From: Pseudobutyrivibrio xylanivorans
GTDB taxonomy: Bacteria; Bacillota; Clostridia; Lachnospirales; Lachnospiraceae
Reading direction: 5' to 3'
DNA: 64,000 bases
NCBI RefSeq assembly: GCF_010906925.1
Contig: NZ_VTVE01000001.1
Coordinates: 744,001-808,000, forward strand
Made by a program: the position numbers and the translations under genes. Positions 54,543 to 63,204 of this stretch are shown here, in pieces (positions within the stretch are counted from its first letter, which is position 1; each line of letters begins with the position of its first letter). The notes beneath the pieces were generated by a model, which saw only the letters and a program-made list of their open reading frames with translations, was not told the origin of the DNA and did not search any database.

Positions 54543-54944
54543 ATGAGTAATATAAAAATTAATCCAAACTTTACCTCCATTGAACAAGTTGCAGGTACTT
54601 ACCTGAACCCAACCTCAGCGTCAAAGCCACAGGGCACTTTAAATGGTGCATCTTTTGAAGAAATCTTTAAGCAAAAGATGGAAGCTGGCTCTGAGCTTAA
54701 GTTTTCTAAGCACGCATCACAGCGTTTAGATGACAGAAATATTAAGCTTTCAGAAGAGCAGTCTCTTAGACTTGAAGAAGGTGTGCAAAAGGCTTCGGCA
54801 AAAGGAATTACTGATTCGCTTGTACTTGTTGATACTTTAGCATTTATTGTTAATGTACCAAATCAGACCGTAGTAACAGCTATGGATCAAACAGAATCAG
54901 ATGAGAACATTTTTACAAATATTGACGGTGCTGTAATAGTTTAG
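54543..54944 (+). CDS. TIGR02530-type flagellar operon protein
   Basis: The 133-residue protein matches the small family found between flgD and flgE in clostridia and bacilli. Typical phrases are LKFSKHASQRLDDRNIKL, then SLRLEEGVQKASAKG and ALAFIVNVPNQTVVTAMD. Its precise role is unknown; hook assembly is suggested by gene order. The first 50 residues are variable. It begins nine bases after flgD, with AGGAGG as ribosome site. Confidence 0.88.
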   Translation: MSNIKINPNFTSIEQVAGTYLNPTSASKPQGTLNGASFEEIFKQKMEAGSELKFSKHASQRLDDRNIKLSEEQSLRLEEGVQKASAKGITDSLVLVDTLAFIVNVPNQTVVTAMDQTESDENIFTNIDGAVIV

Positions 54945-54966
54945 CTGGACCTTATGGAAGCTAATT

Positions 54967-55000
54967 GCCGTTGACTGACAGATACGGCAGTACAGTACTG
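54967..55000 (+). promoter_or_regulatory. Dyads in the flgE leader
   Basis: GCCGT (54967-54971) and ACGGC (54984-54988) flank a 12-base loop. They run directly into a 13-base palindrome, CAGTAC-A-GTACTG (54988-55000). This lies 17 bp before the flgE ribosome site and may act on flgE mRNA or as a protein site. No promoter could be assigned with confidence. Confidence 0.45.
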
Positions 55001-55030
55001 AAGATGCTATATCCACGGAGGTCATTCATT

Positions 55031-56701
55031 ATGATGAGATCACTTTTCTCTGGTGTAGCTGGTCTTAAGACTCACCAGACAAAGATGGATGTTATTGGTA
55101 ATAACATCTCGAACGTTAATACAGTTGCGTTCAAATCATCTTCAACAACTTTTTCTGATATTATGTATCAGACAACTTCACAGGCATCTGGCGCCACAGC
55201 TAATCGTGGTGGTACAAATGCAAAGCAGATAGGTCTTGGTGTTACTAATGGAGCAACAAAAATCTCCATTACATCAGCAGGTGCTGCACAGTCTACTGGC
55301 GATGCACTTGATATCAGACTTACTGATTCAAACTCAACAAATTTCTTTATCGTTAATAACGGTTCAGAAAACCTGTTTACAAGAGCTGGTTCTTTCTACA
55401 TTGATGGAAATGGTAACCTTGCAATGACTACAACAGGTTATCTTGTTATGGGTTGGCAGGTTGATCCACAGGATCCTGCAAATGTAATCAAAGATACAGT
55501 AACTCCTCTTAGAGTTATGAGACCTGAGAATCTTACATCTGCACCTGAGGCTACTACAAATGCTAACTTTAGTGGCGTTATTGATAAAAACGATAGCCAG
55601 TTTAGCTCAAGTAACGGCTATATTCGTTCTTTCACCTTCTATGATAATTTAGGATACTCATACACAGCTAAATTTGCTATTAAGCGAATTCCTGATGAGA
55701 TTCCTGGTGAATACAACGGTATGTTTACTGTTGAACTTTCAGCTATATATGATTCAGAGAATAATGACATTCTCGCTAATTACCTCAGAGATGGCGGTAA
55801 TTTACAAGATATTTTCGGTGAAAATGTTCAGACAACAAGTGCTTATGAAGCAGTAGCAAATACTTATTCATTTACTCTTGGTGGTTTGAATGAAATCACT
55901 ATGACTGATTCATCAACAGGTAATACATATAACTACAATAATGCAACACAGACTTTTGTTAATACAGCAGACCCAGCAGATACACTTACTTTATCAGCAG
56001 TTTGCGGTATTCCAAACGACAAGACTGTTACTGGCGTTTCAATTACAATTCCTGCAGGCCAGACTTCAACAAATATTTTAAATATTACAACTCAGACAAT
56101 TGGTTATGAGCTTAGCTTTGATACAAGCGAAGGTTTCTTGAATTATGCAGGTGTTGCAGGTAATAAAAATCTTATGTTAAATACAGCATTACTTGGACCA
56201 AATAAGGCAGATGCTGCATTATCTAACATTGATATTGACTTCTCAAAGATGCTTAATTACGACAACGGTGGAACATCAACTTGCGTTGCAAACCGTGGCG
56301 TTCAGGATGGCTCTTCAATGAGAGGTGAAGGTAAAAAGCTTGGTACAATGACAGGTCTTTCTGTTCAGAACAGTGGTAAGATCTATGGCTCTTACAGCAA
56401 TGGTAATACAGTTCTTTTGGGACAGATTGCAGTAGCTCAGTTCGCTAATGCATCAGGTCTTGAAGAAATGGGAGATAACTGCTATCAGACAACACTTAAC
56501 TCTGGTGAGTTTGATGGTATTGGTATCGAAGTTTCAGCTGACGGTTCTTCAATGAACACAGGACAGCTTGAAATGTCCAATGTAGACCTTTCAGGAGAGT
56601 TTACAGATATGATTACCACACAGCGTGGTTTCCAGGCTAACTCTCGTATAATCACTGTTTCAGATACAATGCTTGAAGAGTTGATTAATCTTAAGAGATA
56701 A
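55031..56701 (+). CDS. flgE: Flagellar hook protein FlgE
   Basis: The start at 55031 is set by GGAGGT at 55017-55022; the open frame begins earlier at 54965, without support. The 556-residue hook subunit has the N-terminal rod/hook motif MRSLFSGVAGLKTHQTKMDV, then GNNISNVNTVAFKSSS. A variable exposed centre follows. The C-terminal helix is LEMSNVDLSGEFTDMITTQR, then GFQANSRIITVSDTMLEELI. It assembles into the hook beyond the rod. A large folded element and no gene follow for 376 bp. Confidence 0.97.
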   Translation: MMRSLFSGVAGLKTHQTKMDVIGNNISNVNTVAFKSSSTTFSDIMYQTTSQASGATANRGGTNAKQIGLGVTNGATKISITSAGAAQSTGDALDIRLTDSNSTNFFIVNNGSENLFTRAGSFYIDGNGNLAMTTTGYLVMGWQVDPQDPANVIKDTVTPLRVMRPENLTSAPEATTNANFSGVIDKNDSQFSSSNGYIRSFTFYDNLGYSYTAKFAIKRIPDEIPGEYNGMFTVELSAIYDSENNDILANYLRDGGNLQDIFGENVQTTSAYEAVANTYSFTLGGLNEITMTDSSTGNTYNYNNATQTFVNTADPADTLTLSAVCGIPNDKTVTGVSITIPAGQTSTNILNITTQTIGYELSFDTSEGFLNYAGVAGNKNLMLNTALLGPNKADAALSNIDIDFSKMLNYDNGGTSTCVANRGVQDGSSMRGEGKKLGTMTGLSVQNSGKIYGSYSNGNTVLLGQIAVAQFANASGLEEMGDNCYQTTLNSGEFDGIGIEVSADGSSMNTGQLEMSNVDLSGEFTDMITTQRGFQANSRIITVSDTMLEELINLKR

Positions 56702-56722
56702 TTACTGATTTATATTTAAAAC

Positions 56723-56867
56723 AAACCCGTAGTTGATAATCCTTAAACCCCTGAAACTATCAGGTTCTTGGTACATTTTTATAGACCTTACAATTGGACT
56801 TAATAATACTAAGACCTGATGGTTGTCAGGGGTTAAAGTGAGGATTATGCACAAAACGGGTTTTTTT
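56723..56867 (+). terminator. Large rod-like folded element after flgE, ending as an intrinsic terminator
   Basis: Four helices stack in order on one axis: AAACCCGT (56723-56730) with ACGGGTTT (56856-56863), ATAATCCT (56736-56743) with AGGATTAT (56841-56848), AACCCCTGA (56746-56754) with TCAGGGGTT (56826-56834), and 56759-56773 with 56807-56820 (one bulge, one G-T pair). The outer helix is followed by a run of T. The 140-nt span is much longer than a normal terminator. It could also be a non-coding RNA, an mRNA-end protector for flgE or an inserted miniature element. No known family was recognised. Confidence 0.75.
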
Positions 56868-56943
56868 AGTTGTGGTGAAATTTCAAATTATTCCTAAAAA
56901 TTTTGTGAAGAAACAAGATGTAGTGGTAAGGACATAAAAATTA

Positions 56944-56971
56944 CACAATAAAATGCGACTATTTTGTTGTG
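56944..56971. promoter_or_regulatory. Dyad upstream of the motA promoter
   Basis: CACAATAAAAT (56944-56954) and ATTTTGTTGTG (56961-56971) form an 11-bp inverted repeat with one mismatch and a 6-bp centre, five bases before the -35. Activator or repressor binding is likely but unassigned. Confidence 0.5.
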
Positions 56972-56976
56972 AAAAG

Positions 56977-57005
56977 TAGACAATTATATGCAAATCTAGT
57001 AAAAT
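56977..57005 (+). promoter_or_regulatory. Promoter of the motA segment
   Basis: TAGACA (56977-56982) and TAAAAT (57000-57005) are 17 bp apart, about 70 bp before motA. The segment from motA on may thus be expressed separately from flgB-flgE. Confidence 0.5.
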
Positions 57006-57077
57006 AATCACAAAAGTTATATTGTCTTTTTACTATGTGCATTTATGTAAATTTCTAAAATATAGGTGGTGATAACT

Positions 57078-57881
57078 TTGGATCTAGGGTCTTTAATTGG
57101 CTTAGTACTCGGTGTTGTAATGGTCATCTTTGGTATTGTATCATCCGGTGGCGTTGCAGCGATTGCAAACTTCATAGACGTTCCATCAGTCATCATTACA
57201 ATCGGAGGTTCCTTGTCCTCATGTATTGCTTGTAATAAGATGTCAGACTTCACTGCAGGTCTTAAGGGACTGGGTCTTGCAATTAAAGAGCCAGCAGTAG
57301 GAAATGCTGCAGATACTATTGGCAATATCATCAATCTCGCTAACATTTCCCGTAAAGAAGGTATACTTGCTCTAGAAGAGGCAGCGAATGGCATAGAAGA
57401 TGAGTTCCTGAAAAAGGGAGTCAATCTTGTAGTCGATGGTACTGATCCAGAGCTTGTTAGAGCAATTCTTGAAACAGACATGAGCTGTCTTGAGGATAGA
57501 CATAAGGTAGTTATTGGCTTTTGGCAAAAATGGGGTGAAATGGGCCCTGCCTGGGGTATGATTGGTACTCTGGTTGGACTTGTTAACATGTTAAAGAACC
57601 TTTCCGATGCATCTACAATCGGACCTAACATGGCGGTCGCTTTGCTGACTACTCTCTATGGTTCTTTGATTGCTAACTGGCTCACAGGTCCAGTTGGTAC
57701 AAAGCTTGGTGTTAATAACAATCTCGAAATTATGATGAAGAGCATAACCGTTGAGGGCTTACTTTCAATTCAAGCAGGTGAGAACCCACGTGTTATAGAA
57801 GAGAAACTCAAATCATTCCTTCCACCTTCTGCTAGAAACACTATTGGTGAAGGCGGCGGAGAAGGAGGAGGTGAGGGCTAA
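57078..57881 (+). CDS. motA: Flagellar motor stator protein MotA
   Basis: The start is the TTG at 57078, preceded by AGGTGGTGAT; two GTG codons at 57066 and 57069 belong to that ribosome site. The 267-residue protein has four membrane helices, two near the N-terminus (about 5-55) and two near 145-205. The cytoplasmic loop has RKEGILALEEA and the stator segment MGPAWGMIGTLVGLVNMLKN. The C-terminus is Gly/Glu-rich. MotA and MotB form the ion channel that drives rotation. The stop overlaps the motB ATG by one base. Confidence 0.95.
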   Translation: MDLGSLIGLVLGVVMVIFGIVSSGGVAAIANFIDVPSVIITIGGSLSSCIACNKMSDFTAGLKGLGLAIKEPAVGNAADTIGNIINLANISRKEGILALEEAANGIEDEFLKKGVNLVVDGTDPELVRAILETDMSCLEDRHKVVIGFWQKWGEMGPAWGMIGTLVGLVNMLKNLSDASTIGPNMAVALLTTLYGSLIANWLTGPVGTKLGVNNNLEIMMKSITVEGLLSIQAGENPRVIEEKLKSFLPPSARNTIGEGGGEGGGEG

Positions 57882-58783
57882 TGGCAAAGAAGCAAAAGCA
57901 AGAAGAAGGTCCTGCTGGTTCTCCTGCCTGGATGGCCACTTTCTCCGATTTGATGAACTTGCTACTTTGCTTCTTCGTATTGCTTTTCTCTATGAGTAGT
58001 ACTGATACTGAGAAGTTCCAAGAAGTAATTGCAAGTATCCAATCAAGTTTCAGTATTTTCTCATCTGGTGGCACCTCTATAGGCGAGGGCCAGATGATTT
58101 CATCAGGTATCAGCCAGCTTGAAATGTTTGATGACTATTTCAACAGTGTTCATGATGGCGATGATGAACAATATGAAAAAGAGGGTGCTTCTGATACACA
58201 GAGCGATGGACAATTGTCTACCGATGGTGCTACAGAGACACAAAACAATAATATAGGCGAGATTTCCGTAGATGAAGCTATGGAAGCTCTTGAAGAGGCC
58301 GGAGCCGCAGAAAGCGAAGGCATGGCAGAACAAATCGAACAGAAGCTGGTTGAATATGGACTTCAAGACCAGGTAGAAGTAGATTTCAATGCTAACTATG
58401 TAATGATTAGAATCAATGGAGCTTTACTTTTTAACTCAGGTAAGGCTGAGCTTACAGATGAGGCAGTTGTTATTGTTGACAACATAGCAAAGATTCTCGA
58501 AGAATATGATTCTAATATCATAGAAATTGAGGGACATACGGATAACGTACCAATGTCCTCTGGTACATACGAAAACAACGACGTACTTTCTATGTATCGA
58601 GCACTTAATGTTGCAGAGAGAATTAGACAAGACACTAATCTCAATCCAGCATACATTAAATCAGCTGGTCGAGGAGAGTATGTTCCAATTGCAGATAACA
58701 GCACAAAAGAAGGACGCGCTAGAAACCGAAGGGTAGAAATTAAGGTTTATAACTCGTATTCCTCTGATGTAGCAGAAGAATAG
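57881..58783 (+). CDS. motB: Flagellar motor stator protein MotB
   Basis: The 300-residue protein has a short basic N-terminus, one membrane helix (about 17-42) with the ion-carrying D23 in ATFSDLMNLLLCFFV, an acidic linker, and a C-terminal OmpA/MotB domain. The domain shows IEIEGHTDNVPMSSG and NRRVEIKV, the peptidoglycan-binding signature. It anchors the stator to the wall. An extended acidic linker (about 95-150) is notable. It is coupled to motA through TAATG. Confidence 0.95.
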   Translation: MAKKQKQEEGPAGSPAWMATFSDLMNLLLCFFVLLFSMSSTDTEKFQEVIASIQSSFSIFSSGGTSIGEGQMISSGISQLEMFDDYFNSVHDGDDEQYEKEGASDTQSDGQLSTDGATETQNNNIGEISVDEAMEALEEAGAAESEGMAEQIEQKLVEYGLQDQVEVDFNANYVMIRINGALLFNSGKAELTDEAVVIVDNIAKILEEYDSNIIEIEGHTDNVPMSSGTYENNDVLSMYRALNVAERIRQDTNLNPAYIKSAGRGEYVPIADNSTKEGRARNRRVEIKVYNSYSSDVAEE

Positions 58784-58801
58784 AAAGGATTACCTTGGAT
58801 T

Positions 58802-59329
58802 ATGAAAAAGAATTTGATTACAGTAGTTATATTGGCACTGGTTGTAGTAAATCTTGTTCTTACTGCGGTTCTTACAATTTCTATCGTGCCTGAGACAAAA
58901 AAAGCTAACGAGCTTATCACAAAGGTTTGTTCAGCTATTGATTTGGATTTGCAGGCAGGAGATACAGCTGGTTCACTTGCTGTAAATGTAGAAGATTTAT
59001 TTGACTACGCTGTTAATAGCGGAGAGACAATGACTATCAACTTGAAGAACAGCGGAGATGGTAAGGACCATTATGGTATCCTTGGTATATCACTTTCTCT
59101 TGATACAACAAACGAAGATTATTCAAAGTTTGGTGATGGCGCTGGTGATTTATCAGCTTATGATAATGTTATCAGCGATACAATTAAGTCGGTGGTTGCA
59201 AGCCATACAGTTGATGAGATGAGAAATAACGAAGAGGGTGTTAAGGAAGAGATCCTGGAAGCCCTTCAGACTTTATTTAAGTCTTCAGTTATTGTAAGAG
59301 TTAATTTCTCTACAGCAACATATAATTAA
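58802..59329 (+). CDS. fliL: FliL-like basal-body-associated protein
   Basis: The 175-residue protein has one N-terminal membrane helix (about 5-28) and a periplasmic domain, the FliL architecture. Sequence matches are weak: the region with GILGISLSLDTTNEDYS and the closing VIVRVNFSTATYN fit the family pattern. Its position between motB and fliM is the standard place of fliL in clostridia. FliL assists stator function under load. Identification leans on context as much as on sequence. Confidence 0.78.
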   Translation: MKKNLITVVILALVVVNLVLTAVLTISIVPETKKANELITKVCSAIDLDLQAGDTAGSLAVNVEDLFDYAVNSGETMTINLKNSGDGKDHYGILGISLSLDTTNEDYSKFGDGAGDLSAYDNVISDTIKSVVASHTVDEMRNNEEGVKEEILEALQTLFKSSVIVRVNFSTATYN

Positions 59330-59364
59330 GCAACAAATTTCGGGGCGAATGGTGGTGAGATAGT

Positions 59365-60345
59365 TTGGGTGATGTCCTTTCTCAAAATGAAATAGATAAT
59401 TTGCTTAACGCTTTGACAAGTGGTGAGTTGGATGCAGACGAGATCAAGAACACCAAAGAAAAGCCTGTAAAAAATTACGACTTTGCAAGACCGTCAAAGT
59501 TCTCCAAGGAACATTTGCGTACATTGGAGATAATTTTTGAGCATTACGGAAGACTTTTGGCAACAAACCTGCCTATCTTCCTTAGAAAGAATATACAGGT
59601 TGAGGTAATGAACTCTGAGGCTGTTACCTATATGGAATTTTCAAATTCCCTTTCTAATCCTGTATTACTAGGTATTGTAGATTTTTCTCCGTTGGAGACT
59701 AACATAATAGTTGAGATGGCTTCTAATCTTGGTTTTGCCATGGTAGATAGAATGCTTGGCGGCGAGGGAGAGCCTCTTGATAAAATTAGAGATTTCTCAG
59801 AGATTGAACTTTTAATTATTGAAAGAGTCATGACATCCTGTGTTGAACTCCTTAGAGAGCCTTGGGCTAACGTACTTGATGTTCATCCACGACTTGAGAG
59901 AATCGAGACAAATTCACAGTTTGCGCAGATCATATCTCCATCAGAGATGATTGCGATTGTTACTGTCAACATAAAAATTGGTGATGTAGAAGGATTGATG
60001 AATGTTTGTCTACCTTTTATTACTTTAGAGCCAGTTATGGACAAATTAAACACAAAGTTCTGGTATAGTAGTCAAAAGGAAAAGACGGGCGTTAGTTATT
60101 CAGATGCTGTAGAGACGCTTATAAATAGGGCTAAGATACCTATTAAGGCGGTTCTTGGAAATAGCGTTATTACAGTGGCAGATTTTTCTCAGCTTCAGGT
60201 TGGAGACATAGTTAGACTTGATACAAAGGTCGACGAAGAGCTTGATGTATTTGTGGGCGATATTAAGAAATTCTCAGCCCTTCCAGGTGCTTCAGGCAAA
60301 GATTACGCAGTTAGAGTGACACAAATCATTAGGGAGGAGCAATAG
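59365..60345 (+). CDS. fliM: Flagellar motor switch protein FliM
   Basis: The TTG start at 59365 follows GGTGGTGAG. The 326-residue switch protein has the N-terminal CheY-P-binding peptide VLSQNEIDNLLNAL. The middle CheC-like fold includes FARPSKFSKEHLRTLEIIFEH (split) and FAMVDRMLGGEGEP. The C-terminal SpoA domain has ADFSQLQVGDIVRLD. It sets rotation direction on CheY-P binding. It is followed one base later by fliY, whose product joins the same C ring. Confidence 0.96.
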   Translation: MGDVLSQNEIDNLLNALTSGELDADEIKNTKEKPVKNYDFARPSKFSKEHLRTLEIIFEHYGRLLATNLPIFLRKNIQVEVMNSEAVTYMEFSNSLSNPVLLGIVDFSPLETNIIVEMASNLGFAMVDRMLGGEGEPLDKIRDFSEIELLIIERVMTSCVELLREPWANVLDVHPRLERIETNSQFAQIISPSEMIAIVTVNIKIGDVEGLMNVCLPFITLEPVMDKLNTKFWYSSQKEKTGVSYSDAVETLINRAKIPIKAVLGNSVITVADFSQLQVGDIVRLDTKVDEELDVFVGDIKKFSALPGASGKDYAVRVTQIIREEQ

Positions 60346-60346
60346 A

Positions 60347-61531
60347 ATGGGTGATGGTGTATTATCACAAGACGAGATAAATGCACTACTTAGTGGCGGA
60401 GTTCCCGATGCACCAGCCGGCGAACCATCTTCTGGAGGTGGCGGAGAGCTATCAGAACAAGAGATGGATACTATCGGCGAGGTAGCCAACATCAGCATGG
60501 GAAGTGCTGCGACGACATTATTTTCTCTTGTAAATAAAAAAGTTGAGATATCGACACCGGTTGTATCAGAGACTGATTGGGCAGGACTTGCAGCTGGTTA
60601 TGATAAATCTTGTGTAGTAGTCCGTATCGGATATACTAAGGGACTTGACGGAAGTAACATTCTTGTTTTGAAGGAAGACGACGTCAAGGTAATTACCGAC
60701 CTTATGATGGGCGGTGATGGTACAAATATAGACGGAGAGATTTCAGAGCTGCATTTGTCAGCCATCTCAGAGGCCATGAACCAGATGATGGGTGCCTCAG
60801 CTACATCTCTTTCATCTATGCTTAATAAGATGGTTGATATTTCTCCGCCAAACGCCACTCTTACAGATTTGGCGACTATTGATCCAGGCGAGATTGATGA
60901 ATTCTTGAATCAGAATTTCGTTAGAATAGCATTCAAGATGGAGATTGGAGACCTGGTTAACAGTGAGATGATGCAGTTGTATCCTATATCTCTTGCAAAA
61001 GAAATGTGTGCAGCTGTTCTCAATAATATGGAGACCGATTCAAACTCTACTGTAGACGATGGAGTGGCACCAACGCCAGCCCCAGCACCTGCGGCAGCAG
61101 CACCGGCTCCAGAACCAGCACCGGCACCAGCGGCGGCAGGAGCAGCCCCACCACCGATGCCTCAGATGGATCCAAATATGATGCAGGGACAGCCAATGAT
61201 GGCTCCTCCATATATGTATGCACCACAACCTACAGTAAATGTGCAACCAGCACAATTTACACCGTTTGGACCAGGTTTTTCTGCACAATTTGCACAGGAG
61301 AACATAGACTTAATTCTTGACGTACCACTTGAAGTTACAGTAGAATTAGGTCGTACTAACAAAACAATCCAAGACATTTTGGATTTCGCTCCAGGTACAA
61401 TCATCGAGCTAAATAAAATAGCCGGTGAACCAATAGATGTACTTGTTAATGGCAAGTACGTGGCAAAAGGCGAAGTAGTAGTTATCGAAGAGTCTTTTGG
61501 TGTACGAATTACAGAAATCATCAAAGAATAA
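60347..61531 (+). CDS. fliY: FliY: CheC-type phosphatase fused to a FliN/SpoA switch domain
   Basis: The 394-residue protein begins VLSQDEINALLSGG, a second CheY-P-binding peptide like that of FliM. The CheC domain (about 40-215) retains both active-site motifs: E-x2-N in GEVANISMGSA and in SEAMNQMMGAS. CheY-P dephosphorylation is therefore expected. A Pro/Ala/Met-rich linker spans about 230-300. The FliN SpoA domain closes the protein with LDVPLEVTVELGRTNKTI and EPIDVLVNGKYVAKGEVVVI. GAGGAG precedes the ATG. Confidence 0.95.
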   Translation: MGDGVLSQDEINALLSGGVPDAPAGEPSSGGGGELSEQEMDTIGEVANISMGSAATTLFSLVNKKVEISTPVVSETDWAGLAAGYDKSCVVVRIGYTKGLDGSNILVLKEDDVKVITDLMMGGDGTNIDGEISELHLSAISEAMNQMMGASATSLSSMLNKMVDISPPNATLTDLATIDPGEIDEFLNQNFVRIAFKMEIGDLVNSEMMQLYPISLAKEMCAAVLNNMETDSNSTVDDGVAPTPAPAPAAAAPAPEPAPAPAAAGAAPPPMPQMDPNMMQGQPMMAPPYMYAPQPTVNVQPAQFTPFGPGFSAQFAQENIDLILDVPLEVTVELGRTNKTIQDILDFAPGTIIELNKIAGEPIDVLVNGKYVAKGEVVVIEESFGVRITEIIKE

Positions 61532-61554
61532 AATATATTTAAGGAGATGAAGAC

Positions 61555-61917
61555 ATGGCAAAAAACATTTTAATTTGTGACGACGCTGCTTTTATGAGAA
61601 TGATGATTAAGGACATCCTCACAAAGAATGGCTACAATGTTGTAGGAGAAGCAGAAAACGGCAAAATTGCTGTTGATAAGTATACAGAGCTTTCTCCTGA
61701 TCTTGTTCTTCTCGACATCACAATGCCTGAGATGGATGGTATCGGCGCATTGAAGGCTATCAAAGAAAAGGATCCTAACGCTTGCGTTATCATGTGTTCT
61801 GCAATGGGACAGCAGGCAATGGTTATCGAGGCTATTCAGTCAGGAGCAAAAGACTTTATCGTTAAGCCTTTCCAGGCTGAAAGAGTTCTTGAGGCAGTTA
61901 AGAAGGTTATTGGATAA
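61555..61917 (+). CDS. cheY: CheY-type response regulator
   Basis: The 120-residue single receiver domain has the acidic pocket D9/D10, phosphorylation site D54 in LLDITMPEMDG, a Ser in VIMCSAMG and Lys in IVKPF. Located between fliY and fliO, it would bind the N-terminal peptides of FliM and FliY when phosphorylated, as in other clostridia and bacilli. No output domain or chemotaxis kinase is in the window. AAGGAG precedes the ATG. Confidence 0.93.
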   Translation: MAKNILICDDAAFMRMMIKDILTKNGYNVVGEAENGKIAVDKYTELSPDLVLLDITMPEMDGIGALKAIKEKDPNACVIMCSAMGQQAMVIEAIQSGAKDFIVKPFQAERVLEAVKKVIG

Positions 61918-61919
61918 TC

Positions 61920-62285
61920 ATGCTGATTCTTTTGTCGGCGGCAGATAGCTTTTTTCAGCTGTTTTTTGTGCTGATTATATTTATCGGCGTTCTTGCGCTT
62001 ACCTACTATGTTACTAAGTGGATAGCAGGTTATCAGAAGACACAGGGGCTTAATAAGAACCTGGAAATCGTCGAGGCTATCAGAATCACAAATAATAAAT
62101 ATGTCCAGATAGTTAGAGCGGGAGAGGATAAATATTTCGTTATAGCTATTGGTAAGGAAGAGGTTACTTTGCTTGGTGAATTAACAGCTTCTGAGCTTAA
62201 GTTTTTGTCTGAGGAGGAGCAGGGTTCTGTCAATCCTCCTGTGGACTTTAAGACAATTCTGGACAAACTCAAGAAGAAAAGTTAA
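61920..62285 (+). CDS. fliO: Flagellar biosynthesis protein FliO
   Basis: The 121-residue protein has one membrane helix (about residues 10-35) followed by a basic stretch and a small cytoplasmic domain with KNLEIVEAIRITNNKYVQIVR (split) and YFVIAIGKEEVTLLGEL, typical of FliO. It aids assembly of FliP in the export gate. The ATG at 61920 lies just after the cheY stop and lacks a strong ribosome site, so coupling to cheY is likely. Position before fliP supports the call. Confidence 0.85.
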   Translation: MLILLSAADSFFQLFFVLIIFIGVLALTYYVTKWIAGYQKTQGLNKNLEIVEAIRITNNKYVQIVRAGEDKYFVIAIGKEEVTLLGELTASELKFLSEEEQGSVNPPVDFKTILDKLKKKS

Positions 62286-62305
62286 TTTTGCAGGCTGGAT
62301 ATGTT

Positions 62306-63172
62306 ATGAATAAATTTAAGAAGGTATATGTCATTTGTAGTTTGGTGTTTGCAGCTACATGTATTTTTTGTACACTTTTCATGAGTACAATTACTGCAAA
62401 GGCAACTGAATATGATAGTAATACCGAATTTGATACAGAATATGGGGCTGACAATGGGCATTATGGCGCAACAGAAAATGCGCCTAATGCTTCAGATGAG
62501 ACTGTTGGAGATGGTGGATTCACATTGCAGTTCGATGGCAATGATGGTAATTTCTCATCTACTCTTAGGATGCTATTAATCCTTACAATTATCGCATTAT
62601 CCCCATCTATTCTCATAATGCTTACATCCTTTACCAGATGCGTAATAGTGCTTCACTTTGTGCGCGCTGCTATAGGTACTAATACAGCGCCTCCGAATCA
62701 GGTTTTGATTGGCTTGGCGTTGTTTTTAACTTTATTTATTATGTCACCTGTTTTGACACAGATTAAAACAGAGGCTATTGATCCTTTTGATGCAGGAGAG
62801 ATTACCCAGGAAGAGGCTATTGATGCTGCTGTTATGCCTATCCGTGAGTTTATGTACGGACAGACTCAGACCAAGGATCTTAATCTATTTTGTGACATAG
62901 CTGGAGTTACCTATGAGGATTATGATGATGTTGCTTTCACAGTTTTGGTTCCTAGTTTCATACTTTCAGAACTTAGAACAGCATTTATCATTGGATTTTT
63001 AATTTATATTCCATTTATTGTTATTGATATGGTTGTTGCATCAGTACTTATGTCAATGGGTATGATGATGCTTCCGCCTACTACCATATCCCTACCATTC
63101 AAGATTCTCTTATTTATCTTGGTTGACGGATGGGATTTGGTTATAGGAGGTCTTGTTAAGACTTTCTATTGA
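62306..63172 (+). CDS. fliP: Flagellar export gate protein FliP
   Basis: The ATG at 62306 gives a classical signal peptide (MNKFKKVYVICSLVFAATC, probable cleavage after AKA); a TTG at 62288 is the alternative. The 288-residue protein has the FliP core LMLTSFTRCVIVLHFVR near residue 105, then PPNQVLIGLALFLTLFIMSP. The paired C-terminal helices include LRTAFIIGFLIYIPFIVIDM and GMMMLPP. FliP forms the export channel with FliQ and FliR. An acidic insert of about 50 residues lies after the signal peptide. Confidence 0.93.
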   Translation: MNKFKKVYVICSLVFAATCIFCTLFMSTITAKATEYDSNTEFDTEYGADNGHYGATENAPNASDETVGDGGFTLQFDGNDGNFSSTLRMLLILTIIALSPSILIMLTSFTRCVIVLHFVRAAIGTNTAPPNQVLIGLALFLTLFIMSPVLTQIKTEAIDPFDAGEITQEEAIDAAVMPIREFMYGQTQTKDLNLFCDIAGVTYEDYDDVAFTVLVPSFILSELRTAFIIGFLIYIPFIVIDMVVASVLMSMGMMMLPPTTISLPFKILLFILVDGWDLVIGGLVKTFY

Positions 63173-63204
63173 TGGAGAAGATTTAGGATTTAGGAGAGTA
63201 AGTT

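Noticed and set aside
54965-55030. 22-residue N-terminal extension of FlgE
   Set aside because: Not supported by a ribosome site; the hook-protein start motif begins at 55031 behind GGAGGT.
57017-57631. Minus-strand frame of 204 codons over motA
   Set aside because: Antisense to a clear motA, no family features, start inside motA.
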